Below are positions 17,286 through 25,730 of a DNA stretch of 64,000 bases, piece by piece. Position 1 is the first letter of the stretch. The number at the start of each line of letters is the position of its first letter. The notes below the pieces were generated by a model that was not told where the DNA came from, ran no database searches, and was given only the letters and a program-made list of their open reading frames with translations. Location: contig NZ_FNVP01000002.1 in NCBI RefSeq assembly GCF_900108015.1, forward strand, positions 248,001 through 312,000, written 5' to 3'. The position numbers and the translations under genes are program-made. Source of the stretch: Flavobacterium urumqiense (GTDB lineage: Bacteria > Bacteroidota > Bacteroidia > Flavobacteriales > Flavobacteriaceae).

Positions 17286-18581
17286 TTGGACCCAGAGCCC
17301 AGTTTATTCTTTTCCTATGCCATTGATACTGATTTAGTATTTGGTTTTATTGGGATATTTGCCTTATTATTTTGCTCTGCTTTAGTTTCAGGAGCAGAAG
17401 TAGCCTTGTTTTCACTGTCACAAAAAGACATCGACGAAACAATACAAGAAAATGTTTCTAAAGGGAAAATTATCTGTAATCTTTTAGAAAAACCCAAAAA
17501 GCTATTAGCTACACTTCTTGTCGCCAATAATTTCATCAACATTGGCGTAGTAATCCTGTTTTCATTTGTTGGGAAAAATTTATTTGCCGCTGTAACTTCA
17601 CCCGTTTTAAAATTTATTCTGGAAGTAATCGTCGTTACCTTTTTATTGTTGCTATTTGGCGAGGTTTTACCAAAAGTATATGCCAGCAGAAACAATATCA
17701 AGTTTGCCAAGTTGATTGCTTACCCTATTGCAGCACTTGATAAATTGCTTTCGCCTTTAAGTCTGCCAATGCGAGCAGCAACAATATATTTGCATAATAA
17801 ATTGGGGAAACAAAAGACTAATTTTTCAGTAAATCAATTATCACAAGCATTAGAACTTACCGACTCAGATGAAACCTCATCTGAAGAGCAAAAAATATTA
17901 GAAGGAATTGTGAGTTTTGGGAATACAGACACCAAGCAAGTGATGAGCCCTAGAATAGATATTTTCGCTTTAGAAATAGAAGAATCTTTTTCAGTTATTT
18001 GTCCAAAAATTATAGAAAAAGGATATTCCAGAATTCCTGTTTACCGAGACAATATTGACCAGATTGAAGGCGTTTTGTTTGTCAAAGATTTATTACCTCA
18101 TATAAACACCAATGAATTTGACTGGAAGACCTTATTAAGAGAACCATTTTTTGTTCCTGAAAATAAAAAATTAGACAATTTGCTAAAAGATTTTCAAAGT
18201 ATGAAAAGTCATTTGGCCATTGTTGTTGATGAATATGGCGGAACTTCAGGTTTGGTCTCTCTTGAAGATGTAATCGAGGAAATTGTAGGCGACATCAGTG
18301 ATGAATTTGATGATGAAAGCCTTAATTTTTCTCAGATTGATGATAAAAATTATATTTTTGAAGGAAAAACAAACCTCAAAGATTTCTATAGAATTATTGC
18401 CGTTGAGGAAGAGTTATTCGAAATTAAAAAAGGAGAAGCGGAGACATTGGCCGGATTTATTCTTGAGATTTTAGGGAATTTTCCAAAAAAAGATCAAAAA
18501 ATCTCTTTTGAAAACTGCCAATTCACGGTAGAAGCGGTTGACAAAAAAAGAATTAAACAAATAAAAGTAACGATTGAATAA
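17286..18581 (+). CDS. gldE: Gliding-motility-associated protein GldE (CNNM/CBS family)
   Basis: 431 residues if started at the TTG at 17286, which gives MDPEPSLFFSY, the N-terminus expected for GldE; no ATG lies nearby in frame. It has an N-terminal DUF21/CNNM membrane domain (four helices, with the SGAEVALFSLS motif), two CBS domains (VMSPRIDIFALE to VDEYGGTSGLVSLEDV) and a C-terminal CorC/HlyC domain. In F. johnsoniae gldE lies beside gldD and affects gliding. The family otherwise holds magnesium/cobalt transporters, so a transport role is possible. A 6-base gap separates it from gldD. Confidence 0.92.
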   Translation: MDPEPSLFFSYAIDTDLVFGFIGIFALLFCSALVSGAEVALFSLSQKDIDETIQENVSKGKIICNLLEKPKKLLATLLVANNFINIGVVILFSFVGKNLFAAVTSPVLKFILEVIVVTFLLLLFGEVLPKVYASRNNIKFAKLIAYPIAALDKLLSPLSLPMRAATIYLHNKLGKQKTNFSVNQLSQALELTDSDETSSEEQKILEGIVSFGNTDTKQVMSPRIDIFALEIEESFSVICPKIIEKGYSRIPVYRDNIDQIEGVLFVKDLLPHINTNEFDWKTLLREPFFVPENKKLDNLLKDFQSMKSHLAIVVDEYGGTSGLVSLEDVIEEIVGDISDEFDDESLNFSQIDDKNYIFEGKTNLKDFYRIIAVEEELFEIKKGEAETLAGFILEILGNFPKKDQKISFENCQFTVEAVDKKRIKQIKVTIE

Positions 18582-18587
18582 TTAAAA

Positions 18588-19151
18588 ATGTTTAAAAAAA
18601 TAATCACTTTTTCAACAATAATATTGGCGTCATTTTTAAGTTTTAGCTGCAAAGATGACGTTGTACCAAAGCCAGCAAGCCATTTACGATTGGATTATCC
18701 CGAGGCAAAATATGTAGGTTTTGAAAATGAATGTCCATTCGCTTTCGAAATTAATTCAGAAGCGGTTATCAAAGGAGAAAAAGATTGCGGATTTACTATC
18801 ACGTACCCAAAAATGAAAGCCACGATTTATTTGACGTATAAACCCGTGAACAATAATATCGCAAAATTGCTGCGAGATGCCCAAAAACTGACCTACGAAC
18901 ACGTCATAAAAGCAGATGACATATTAGAACAGCCTTATTTAAATCCTACCAAGAAAGTATATGGAATGTTTTATCAGGTTGATGGAAATGCAGCAACGAA
19001 CTCCCAATTCTATGCAACCGATAGCACCAAGCATTTTGTAACGGGCTCCGTTTATTTCTATGCAAAACCCAACTTTGATTCTATTATGCCGGCGGCAAGC
19101 TATGTTAGAAACGACATGCAAAAGCTCATGGAAACACTAAAGTGGAAATGA
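18588..19151 (+). CDS. gldD: Gliding motility lipoprotein GldD
   Basis: 187 residues. A lipoprotein signal peptide ends in the lipobox LSFSC at about residues 17-21. The mature part (CKDDVVPKPASHLRLDYP onwards) has the conserved YKP, YGMFYQVDGNAAT and DSTKHFVTGSVYF segments of GldD. It is essential for gliding and for the T9SS in F. johnsoniae (established for the family). It follows gldE by 6 bases, in one operon. Confidence 0.93.
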   Translation: MFKKIITFSTIILASFLSFSCKDDVVPKPASHLRLDYPEAKYVGFENECPFAFEINSEAVIKGEKDCGFTITYPKMKATIYLTYKPVNNNIAKLLRDAQKLTYEHVIKADDILEQPYLNPTKKVYGMFYQVDGNAATNSQFYATDSTKHFVTGSVYFYAKPNFDSIMPAASYVRNDMQKLMETLKWK

Positions 19152-19271
19152 TTTTTATAAAAAGTTCAATAAAAACAATTTTAACCACAACAACATTTAA
19201 GAACAAATAAGCTTATTGATAATTATCATTCAAGCAATTCTTAAATGACCTTCAATTTCTTATATGGTTCA

Positions 19272-19307
19272 ATAAAGAAAGCTTCTCAATTGAGAAGCTT
19301 TCTTTAT
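19272..19307. terminator. Bidirectional terminator between gldD and the HMA lipoprotein gene
   Basis: Perfect 16-bp inverted repeat (ATAAAGAAAGCTTCTC and its complement) around an AATT loop, between two convergent genes. Confidence 0.8.
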
Positions 19308-19320
19308 ATAGTAATTTCGA

Positions 19321-19704
19321 TTACGATTTCATATTCGAAACCTTGTATGTTTTTCCATCGCCTGTCGCTTGAACTACTTTAGTTAAGTTTTCAGGATTTT
19401 GAACCGTTTTGTCAAAAGTTACAGTTGCCAGTTTTTTATCAAAATCTACTGTCGCTGTTTGCACACCGTCAAGTTCTGTCAATTCTTCTTGTATGGTTTT
19501 GGCACAGCCAATAGCGCAAGTCATTCCTTCTACCTTGAAACTTGCTGTTTGCAAATTAGCGGCTGCAATTTCCTTTTTAACTTTTGGAGCAGTAGTTTCT
19601 GTTCTGTTCATAACGTTTTTAGCAACTTCTGAAGTATTTTTTTTACAGCTAATAAACAAAAAACTTGCAATTGCTACCGCTGCTATTGATTTTGTGAAAT
19701 TCAT
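19321..19704 (-). CDS. Heavy-metal-associated (HMA) domain lipoprotein
   Basis: 127 residues. A signal peptide with lipobox (LFISC, residues 16-20) precedes a short linker and one HMA domain: FKVEGMTCAIGCAKTIQEEL to VTFDKTV. The metal motif is CxxxC (MTCAIGC), one residue longer than the usual CxxC of copper chaperones. The context gives no transporter, so it may be a periplasmic or outer-membrane-facing metal-binding protein. Copper or another soft metal is likely but unproven. Single-gene unit. Confidence 0.85.
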   Translation of the reverse strand: MNFTKSIAAVAIASFLFISCKKNTSEVAKNVMNRTETTAPKVKKEIAAANLQTASFKVEGMTCAIGCAKTIQEELTELDGVQTATVDFDKKLATVTFDKTVQNPENLTKVVQATGDGKTYKVSNMKS

Positions 19705-19742
19705 TTTTATGAGATTTAAATTAATTACTTAATAATCAGTTG

Positions 19743-19750
19743 CAAAATTA
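19743..19750 (-). promoter_or_regulatory. Candidate -7 element (TAATTTTG) of the HMA lipoprotein gene
   Basis: Exact TAnnTTTG on the minus strand, 39 bases before the start at 19704. Confidence 0.45.
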
Positions 19751-19810
19751 ACGAAAAAAAAGGAACAGTAATTCATAAAATTATTACAATTTTGGGGCAA
19801 ATTTAGATTT

Positions 19811-20677
19811 ATGAATGCACGACAATTGAAATGGGTTTACTTGATGATTCTTGCCTTGATTTGGGGAAGTTCATTTATATTAATAAAAAAAGGATTAGTA
19901 GGATTGAGCGCTTTGCAGCTGGGCTCCTTGCGAATCCTATTTGCAGCCGTTTTTCTGTTATTGATAGGTTTCAAAAGTCTGATGAAAATCCCAAAGCAAA
20001 AATGGAAATATATTGCACTTACTTCCATGTTTGGAACATTCATCCCAGCCTATCTTTTTGCCATTGCAGAAACAGAAATAGACAGCTCCATAACCGCCAT
20101 TCTTAATTCCTTGACTCCATTAAATACATTGATTTTGGGAGCGATGGCTTTTGGGATAAATTTCAAAAAAAATCAGGTTTGGGGAGTGTTTATAGGACTT
20201 TTGGGAAGTATGCTTTTAGTTTTTAATGGAGCTATAAACCATCCGGAACAAAACTATTACTATGCCATTTTGGTTATAATTGCTTCTATCTGTTACGCTG
20301 TCAATGTCAATTTGCTGAAAAAATATCTTCATGATTTGAGTCCATTGAGTATTACCACGGGAAATTTTGCTTTTTTAGTTATACCCACTTTTCTCATTTT
20401 AATTTTTTCTGGTTTTTTTGAAGTAATCCATGTGGCCAAAGTACAACATTCGATTTTGTTTATAATGGTTCTTGGAGTTATAGGAACTGGAATCGCAAAC
20501 ATTCTTTTCTTTAAACTGATACAAATGTCTTCACCTGTTTTTGCAACTTCGGTAACGTATTTGATTCCAATAGTTGCTTTCTTCTGGGGATTATTGGATA
20601 ATGAAATGCTGACTCCTGTTCAGTTTTTTGGAGCATTTATTATTTTGATTGGGGTTTATTTGTCGGCGAAGAAGTAG
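19811..20677 (+). CDS. EamA/DMT family transporter
   Basis: 288 residues with ten predicted membrane helices in two EamA repeats; the first begins ALIWGSSFILIKKGL and the second is centred on SICYAVNVNLLKKYL. The ten-helix drug/metabolite transporter layout is clear, but the substrate cannot be inferred; no operon partner is adjacent. Confidence 0.88.
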   Translation: MNARQLKWVYLMILALIWGSSFILIKKGLVGLSALQLGSLRILFAAVFLLLIGFKSLMKIPKQKWKYIALTSMFGTFIPAYLFAIAETEIDSSITAILNSLTPLNTLILGAMAFGINFKKNQVWGVFIGLLGSMLLVFNGAINHPEQNYYYAILVIIASICYAVNVNLLKKYLHDLSPLSITTGNFAFLVIPTFLILIFSGFFEVIHVAKVQHSILFIMVLGVIGTGIANILFFKLIQMSSPVFATSVTYLIPIVAFFWGLLDNEMLTPVQFFGAFIILIGVYLSAKK

Positions 20678-20704
20678 TTTCCAAATTGCAGATGTTGTAA
20701 TTAT

Positions 20705-20749
20705 AAAAAACAAACAAGGCCGTCCGAAAAGACAGCTTTATTTGTTTTT
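20705..20749. terminator. Bidirectional terminator between the EamA gene and the M16 pair
   Basis: Inverted repeat with arms near 20707-20724 and 20731-20748 (AAAACAAA...TTTGTTTT, plus inner GTC/GAC pairs) between convergent genes. Confidence 0.6.
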
Positions 20750-20768
20750 AAGTTAGAAAAAGAAATTA

Positions 20769-22184
20769 TTATTTGTAAACCGGTTTTCCCACAGGATTAC
20801 CGTAATTGTCAAAATAAAATATTGGCATGTTTAATTTTTCTAATCCAGGAATTACCTCCGATCCTTTTCCTGCAATAATAATTCGAGTATTATCCAAAAG
20901 GAAATATTTATTCGCAGCTCGCATGATGTCATCAGGAGTTACAGCATTTATGGTTTTGATGTAATTTTCATAAAAATCAGCAGGAAGTTCTTCTGTTTCT
21001 ATGTTTAAAGCATATCGTGCAATTGCTTGTGGTTTTTGCACTTGCATTACAAATCTTCCAATATAACCAGCTTTCACATTGTTGAGTAAATCTATTGATA
21101 CCTTTTCGGTTCTTATTTTTTTGATTTCTTTGATAAATTCCACCACGGCACTATCCGTAACTAAACTTCGTATTGCCGATGTCGATTTAATTTTCGTAAC
21201 GTATTTTCCAGAGCCAATTATTGAATTTGCGCCATAAGTCCAGCCCTGTTTTTCTCTTAAATTCATATTTAAATAACTACTGTAATCCCCGCCAAGGATA
21301 TAAGTGGCAATGACAGCTGGGAAGAAATCTTTATCACTCATTTTTAAATTCAAGGTGTTTACCAATGAGATTTCCGATTGAACGGCATTTGGCACATCTA
21401 CAAAATTGATTTGGGTAAACGGAACATTCTGCGGAGCGGGGTACGTCAGTTTTGGCGTACTTCTTTTTTCCCAAGAGCCAAACAGATTTTCAACAATTGG
21501 CTTTACTTCATTATATTTCACATCTCCAATAATTACCAAATAGGCATTTTCAGGTACAAAATAGGTTTCATAATTGGTTTTAATGTCTGCAAGTGTCACG
21601 TTTTTCAGTGTTTCCTCGGTCATATATTCACCCGAAGGATGATTTTTACCAAATGCAAGTGCTTCAACCACTCGGTTCGCTATTGCAGGAACGCTTTTTT
21701 CTTCTGCCTTAAGACCTTCTAAAAGTTTGGCTTTTTCCTTATCAAATTCTTCTTGTGTGAAATTCGGGTGTAATGCTCCATTTGCCAGGAGTTCCAAAAT
21801 TCTTCCTGAATATTTAGAGAGAGAACTGGCATACGCCCCTTTTGAACCAAAATTTATATTAGCGCCCAGGAAATCAATTTCCTCATTGAATGCATCTTTT
21901 GCAATTTTCACACTGCCATTTCCTATCATGTTATTGCCTAATTCATCTACACCTTTTTTAGTGTCTTCAACAAAAGGTTCATTGTCTAAAGCAAGGTTAA
22001 AAGTTACTCTGGGCAATTTGTGATTTTCAACAACCATTACTTTTAAGCCATTGGCCAAAATAAAGGTTTGTGGTTTTTTTATATTTACAACCGGAGAAAC
22101 TCCCGGTTTTGGTTGTGGACGATTTTGTGCCTGCATAATTCCTGTTATGAACAAAATGAATAATAGAATAGTTGTTTTTTTCAT
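20769..22184 (-). CDS. M16 family peptidase-like protein without the catalytic zinc motif
   Basis: 471 residues from the ATG at 22184, with a signal peptide (MKKTTILLFILFITGIMQAQ). It has the two-lobe M16 fold (LANGLKVMVVENHKLPRVTF; a VIGDVKYNE segment; REKQGWTYGANS), but where an active enzyme has HxxEH it reads DELGNNMIGNG, so it has no zinc site. Such subunits pair with an active M16 protein. The active partner (22198-23523) is immediately upstream, with a 13-base gap, so the pair likely forms a periplasmic heterodimer. A longer frame running into the partner is rejected. Confidence 0.88.
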   Translation of the reverse strand: MKKTTILLFILFITGIMQAQNRPQPKPGVSPVVNIKKPQTFILANGLKVMVVENHKLPRVTFNLALDNEPFVEDTKKGVDELGNNMIGNGSVKIAKDAFNEEIDFLGANINFGSKGAYASSLSKYSGRILELLANGALHPNFTQEEFDKEKAKLLEGLKAEEKSVPAIANRVVEALAFGKNHPSGEYMTEETLKNVTLADIKTNYETYFVPENAYLVIIGDVKYNEVKPIVENLFGSWEKRSTPKLTYPAPQNVPFTQINFVDVPNAVQSEISLVNTLNLKMSDKDFFPAVIATYILGGDYSSYLNMNLREKQGWTYGANSIIGSGKYVTKIKSTSAIRSLVTDSAVVEFIKEIKKIRTEKVSIDLLNNVKAGYIGRFVMQVQKPQAIARYALNIETEELPADFYENYIKTINAVTPDDIMRAANKYFLLDNTRIIIAGKGSEVIPGLEKLNMPIFYFDNYGNPVGKPVYK

Positions 22185-22197
22185 TATCGAGAAAGTC

Positions 22198-23523
22198 TTA
22201 ATTTTGAGACGCTGTCTTTGAGGGAACATAATCCAAAATAAGTCGTTGATTTGGATTTAAATATTTTTTGGCTACCTCTCTAATTTCTTCTCGAGTTATA
22301 GAATGCAACAACTCAATCTCCGAATTTATCAAATTAACATCCCCATAAAGTAAATAATAAGTCGCTAAATTTTCAGCGATTCCCTCCAAATTTCCATTCT
22401 TATTTACAAAACGATTGTCAAATGTATTTTGCAATTTTTGGTAATCTTTCTCCGAAATCAATTTGGTTTGGATTTTTACAATTTCTTCGTCAACTTCCTT
22501 TATTAAATCTTCAGAAGTGTGCGTTCCCATTGGTAAGCCATACAAAATATACATTCCATAATCTTCCTGACTAAAACCAAAAGCGTCAATTTGCAATGCC
22601 ATTTTTTTCTCATCGACGATTTTCTTGTATAGTTTAGAACTTTTTCCATCACTTAAATAAGACGAAATTAAATCCAATACTCTGGCATCTCTCGTTTTCA
22701 TTGAAGGAGTTCTGTAGGTAGCCAAAACCATTGGAATCTGAATATTATGATCCTCGTATGTCGCTTTTATCATTTGCGTAATCGGTTCTTCAACAAAAAT
22801 TTGTTTTTTTATGTCTTTGCCTCTTTGGATTGATCCAAAATACTTCTGAATCCATTCTTTGGCTTTGCCATTTTCAAAATCTCCTGCAACAACAAGTACA
22901 GCATTGTTCGGAATATAAAACTTTTTATTAAAAGCCTGAAATTCCTCTAAAGTAGCAGCGTCTAAATGTTCCATCGAACCAATAGTCGTCCAACGATATG
23001 GATGGTTCTTGAACATCTTTTCTTTTACAGCACCAATGATATTTCCATAAGGCTGATTGTCATAACGAGATCTTTTTTCTTCTTTTATCACTCCGTTTTG
23101 AGTATCAACCCCAATTTTGTTGATTACCGGATGCATTAATCTTTCGGATTCCATCCAAAGTGCCAATTCTAAATTATTAGAAGGAAATACTTCGTAATAA
23201 TAGGTACGATCATCTGAGGTGTTGGCGTTATTTACTCCGCCATTTGAAGTGACGATTTTAAACCACTCCCCTCTTTTTATATTTTCAGTTCCTTCGAATA
23301 ATAAATGTTCGAAAAAATGAGCGAAACCAGTTCTGTCCGGTGTTTCATCTTTGGATCCCACATGATACATTACAGAAGTCACAACAACTGGCGCCGATGG
23401 ATCGTTATGTAATATGACGTGCATGCCATTGTCTAAATTGTATTCTTCAAAAGCTATTTTTTGAGCCGAAGCTATTCCTCCCAACATAAGCGCAGTACTT
23501 AACATCATTAATAATTTTTTCAT
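22198..23523 (-). CDS. M16 family zinc metallopeptidase (catalytic subunit)
   Basis: 441 residues from the ATG at 23523, with a signal peptide ending near IASAQ. The inverted zinc motif HxxEH is intact in FAHFFEHLLFEGTEN, and the downstream Glu lies in the NGVIKEEKRSRYDN region. It is first in the two-gene operon with the non-catalytic partner. It probably degrades peptides or signal peptides in the periplasm; the true substrate is unknown. An upstream in-frame ATG at 23580 would add a poor signal peptide and is rejected. Confidence 0.9.
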   Translation of the reverse strand: MKKLLMMLSTALMLGGIASAQKIAFEEYNLDNGMHVILHNDPSAPVVVTSVMYHVGSKDETPDRTGFAHFFEHLLFEGTENIKRGEWFKIVTSNGGVNNANTSDDRTYYYEVFPSNNLELALWMESERLMHPVINKIGVDTQNGVIKEEKRSRYDNQPYGNIIGAVKEKMFKNHPYRWTTIGSMEHLDAATLEEFQAFNKKFYIPNNAVLVVAGDFENGKAKEWIQKYFGSIQRGKDIKKQIFVEEPITQMIKATYEDHNIQIPMVLATYRTPSMKTRDARVLDLISSYLSDGKSSKLYKKIVDEKKMALQIDAFGFSQEDYGMYILYGLPMGTHTSEDLIKEVDEEIVKIQTKLISEKDYQKLQNTFDNRFVNKNGNLEGIAENLATYYLLYGDVNLINSEIELLHSITREEIREVAKKYLNPNQRLILDYVPSKTASQN

Positions 23524-23727
23524 ACGGATTAATACATTTCTATTTGCAATAGATAAAAACGAAAAATAATTGTACTTCAAAAATACCCTTTTTTAATCAT
23601 GATTGTTTACTGATTTCAACTTTCGATTAATTTTAACAATTTCCGATGAAAAATTTATTGATTTAAAGGGGATAAAGTGTTGAAAAACAAAGAATAAAAT
23701 AGGTGAAGTATTTTTTTGTTTAAGAGA

Positions 23728-23757
23728 TTGCAGGATAAATATTTAATTGTATATTTG
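23728..23757 (+). promoter_or_regulatory. Promoter of rplU-rpmA
   Basis: TTG (23728-23730), a 19-base spacer, then TATATTTG (23750-23757): a full match to the Bacteroidota consensus, 30 bases before rplU. Confidence 0.8.
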
Positions 23758-23787
23758 CAACCTTAAAAATTATTAAAACAATTCAGT

Positions 23788-24210
23788 ATGTATGCAATCG
23801 TAGAGATAGCAGGGCAACAGTTCAAAGTAAGCAAAGACTTAAAGGTTTATGTTAACCGTTTGACTAATGAAGAAGGTTCAAAAGTTTCTTTTGACAAAGT
23901 TCTTTTATTAGATGATAACGGAACTATCACTTTAGGCGCCCCAGCTATAGAAGGTGCTTCAGTAGAAGCTAAAGTGTTACAACACTTAAAAGGAGATAAA
24001 GTTATCGTTTTCAAAAAGAAAAGAAGAAAAGGATACAAAAAGAGAAATGGTCACAGACAGTATCTTACTCAAATTGTAATTGAAGGTATTACTGGTGTTG
24101 GTGCAAAGAAAGCAGCTCCTAAAAAAGCAGCAGTTGAAGCAACTACAGAAGAAGTTGAAGCTCCTAAGAAAAAGGTAGCTAAAGCTAAAAAAGAAGACAC
24201 AAAAGAATAA
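23788..24210 (+). CDS. rplU: 50S ribosomal protein bL21, with a Lys/Ala/Glu tail
   Basis: 140 residues. Residues 1-104 are a normal bL21 (MYAIVEIAGQQFKVSKD to GHRQYLTQIVIEGITG). A tail of about 35 residues rich in Ala, Lys and Glu follows, typical of Bacteroidota and probably disordered. It is cotranscribed with rpmA, 23 bases downstream. Confidence 0.97.
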   Translation: MYAIVEIAGQQFKVSKDLKVYVNRLTNEEGSKVSFDKVLLLDDNGTITLGAPAIEGASVEAKVLQHLKGDKVIVFKKKRRKGYKKRNGHRQYLTQIVIEGITGVGAKKAAPKKAAVEATTEEVEAPKKKVAKAKKEDTKE

Positions 24211-24233
24211 TAACAAAATAAAACTAATACGTC

Positions 24234-24500
24234 ATGGCTCACAAGAAAGGTGTCGGTAGTTCGAAGAATGGTAGAGAATCAGAATCAAAACGTTTAGGTG
24301 TTAAGATTTTTGGTGGTCAAGCTGCTATTGCTGGGAACATCATCGTAAGACAAAGAGGTTCAAAACACAATCCAGGTGAAAACGTTTACATCAGTAAAGA
24401 TCACACACTACACGCAAGAGTAGACGGAGTTGTTTTCTTCCAAAAGAAAAGAGATAACAAATCGTATGTTTCTATCCTTCCATTTGAAGTTGAAGCATAA
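24234..24500 (+). CDS. rpmA: 50S ribosomal protein bL27
   Basis: 88 residues. Starts [19 protein letters not shown], the functional N-terminus that reaches the peptidyl-transferase centre, so there is no cleavable N-terminal extension as in Firmicutes. The middle [14 protein letters not shown] is conserved. Second gene of the rplU-rpmA operon; a perfect terminator follows at 24521. Confidence 0.98.
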   Translation: MAHKKGVGSSKNGRESESKRLGVKIFGGQAAIAGNIIVRQRGSKHNPGENVYISKDHTLHARVDGVVFFQKKRDNKSYVSILPFEVEA

Positions 24501-24520
24501 TTGATTTTCTCAATTATTAT

Positions 24521-24552
24521 AAAAACCCGTTTCGAAAGAAACGGGTTTTTTG
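24521..24552 (+). terminator. Rho-independent terminator of rplU-rpmA
   Basis: Perfect 13-bp stem (AAAAACCCGTTTC and its complement) with a GAAA tetraloop and T-run. Confidence 0.92.
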
Positions 24553-24634
24553 TTTAGATGTTAATATGATTGAACAGCAAATTCTTAGAATAGATAAAGT
24601 GCTGATTAAAGAAGGAGCGTAATTTAAGGTTGAT

Positions 24635-24973
24635 TTATTCTAAGGTTTTATATAAAATATAGCCGTTCAACAGAAAATAAAAAAAAGCAGGTAAAGAAAC
24701 CAATACTGAGTCTTTCATTTTTATTCTTACTCCTGTACCAAGAAGCATCAATAATGTTAAACCCCCGGAAGCAAGCAATAAAACGGTATGATTTTGAGTA
24801 CCGATAAATAAACCTATAGCACCCGCCAATTCCAAAATGGCCGTTAAGGGACCATATTTTTCAAGGCCAAAGCGTTTGAATTCATTTTTCATGTTTGTAG
24901 AGACAAAATAAGCGATTCCGTAAATGAGAAAGGAGGCTGCCGAAAAGAAAATAAGCATATTTATGAAATTCAT
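24635..24973 (-). CDS. DoxX-family membrane protein (second of pair)
   Basis: 112 residues, four hydrophobic helices. The FKRFGLEKYGPLTAILELAGAIGLFIG segment (in two pieces) is typical of DoxX-like proteins, a family of small inner-membrane proteins that includes subunits of quinol oxidoreductases and many uncharacterised members. It lies 7 bases downstream of a second DoxX-like gene on the same strand, so the two are one operon. Confidence 0.75.
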   Translation of the reverse strand: MNFINMLIFFSAASFLIYGIAYFVSTNMKNEFKRFGLEKYGPLTAILELAGAIGLFIGTQNHTVLLLASGGLTLLMLLGTGVRIKMKDSVLVSLPAFFYFLLNGYILYKTLE

Positions 24974-24980
24974 ATTTTAA

Positions 24981-25319
24981 TTATTTGGAGGCACATAATG
25001 CGACAAAAAGAGATAACGCCAAAAGGAATAATGATGGAAAATGTTTAGACCAAGGGTTTTTTGCTTTAAAATGAAAAAATTGTGCGCTTATCATTAGAAA
25101 GGCCATTATAAGTGCCGGTATAAATACTAATTCAGGATACCAAATTCCTGTTATTAACAAGGTTGATAAGGCTATTTTTGAAGCTCCTACAATATTTCGT
25201 GTTAAATCCGAAAGTCCATATTGTTGAAATTCTTTAACGATGTTATCAAATCTAAAAATCCAAACATAACATACAGACAATGCGATTATAAGTTGGGCGA
25301 TAATGGAATAAGTATTCAT
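24981..25319 (-). CDS. DoxX-family membrane protein (first of pair)
   Basis: 112 residues with four predicted helices; the FDNIVKEFQQYGLSDLTRN loop and the following GASKIALSTLLITGIWYP helix correspond to the sister protein, so the pair may have come from an old duplication. It is upstream of the sister gene by 7 bases. Function unknown. Confidence 0.75.
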   Translation of the reverse strand: MNTYSIIAQLIIALSVCYVWIFRFDNIVKEFQQYGLSDLTRNIVGASKIALSTLLITGIWYPELVFIPALIMAFLMISAQFFHFKAKNPWSKHFPSLFLLALSLFVALCASK

Positions 25320-25585
25320 GATTTTGTAGTTAAGGTTATTCTTTCTTCGGTTTTATGATTACGGCTTTTCAGTAAGTTAAATTTCCTGAATAAAAATAAT
25401 TCTCTCAAATATACCATAAACTTAGATTATAATGATTCCGTTACTGATTTATTAATAATGGGTGTTACTTTTATTGTGCTTTCAATTAAACATTGGTCTT
25501 TACACATGTTAATTAGTAAATAAAATCCGTTAGGTGGGTTTTACTGATAATAAAAATTCGCTCAACGTGGCCATGCAAAAATAAA
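25320..25585. other. Intergenic region without recognised gene
   Basis: AT-rich sequence of about 270 bases between the DoxX pair and the ahcY-like remnant. No ORF with coding character, RNA gene or repeat is evident; it probably holds the DoxX promoter. Confidence 0.5.
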
Positions 25586-25611
25586 AAACCCTCACATCGC
25601 TGCAAGGGTTG
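25586..25611 (-). terminator. Weak terminator-like hairpin after the ahcY remnant
   Basis: AACCCT...AAGGGTT hairpin, with T-run on the minus strand. Its arms match those of the genuine ahcY terminator at 28213-28252, so it may have been duplicated with the ahcY 3' end. Confidence 0.5.
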
Positions 25612-25642
25612 TATCTTAATACTTAGTAGAACATTCTTACTA

Positions 25643-25730
25643 CTAATATCTGTAATATTCTGGTTTGAATGGACCTTCAACGTGAACTCAAATGATCAAG
25701 TACGGGCATACTTCAATTCAGTGCTCTAAT
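25643..25730 (-). pseudogene. Remnant of the ahcY 3' end (duplicate)
   Basis: Bases 25642-25681 match 28269-28308 (the 3' end of the intact ahcY) at 39 of 40 positions. On the minus strand they encode [12 protein letters not shown] followed by TAG, exactly the AhcY C-terminus; the one difference is a synonymous GGA/GGT change. Further into the gene the similarity decays but remains visible (GATCA, CGTACT and AATTAGAG blocks) up to the patatin stop codon. The fragment lies directly 3' of the patatin gene and lacks the rest of ahcY. Confidence 0.8.

Noticed and set aside
25586-25730. Complete second copy of ahcY
   Set aside because: Only the last tens of codons are recognisable; the rest of the gene is absent, so it is a remnant.
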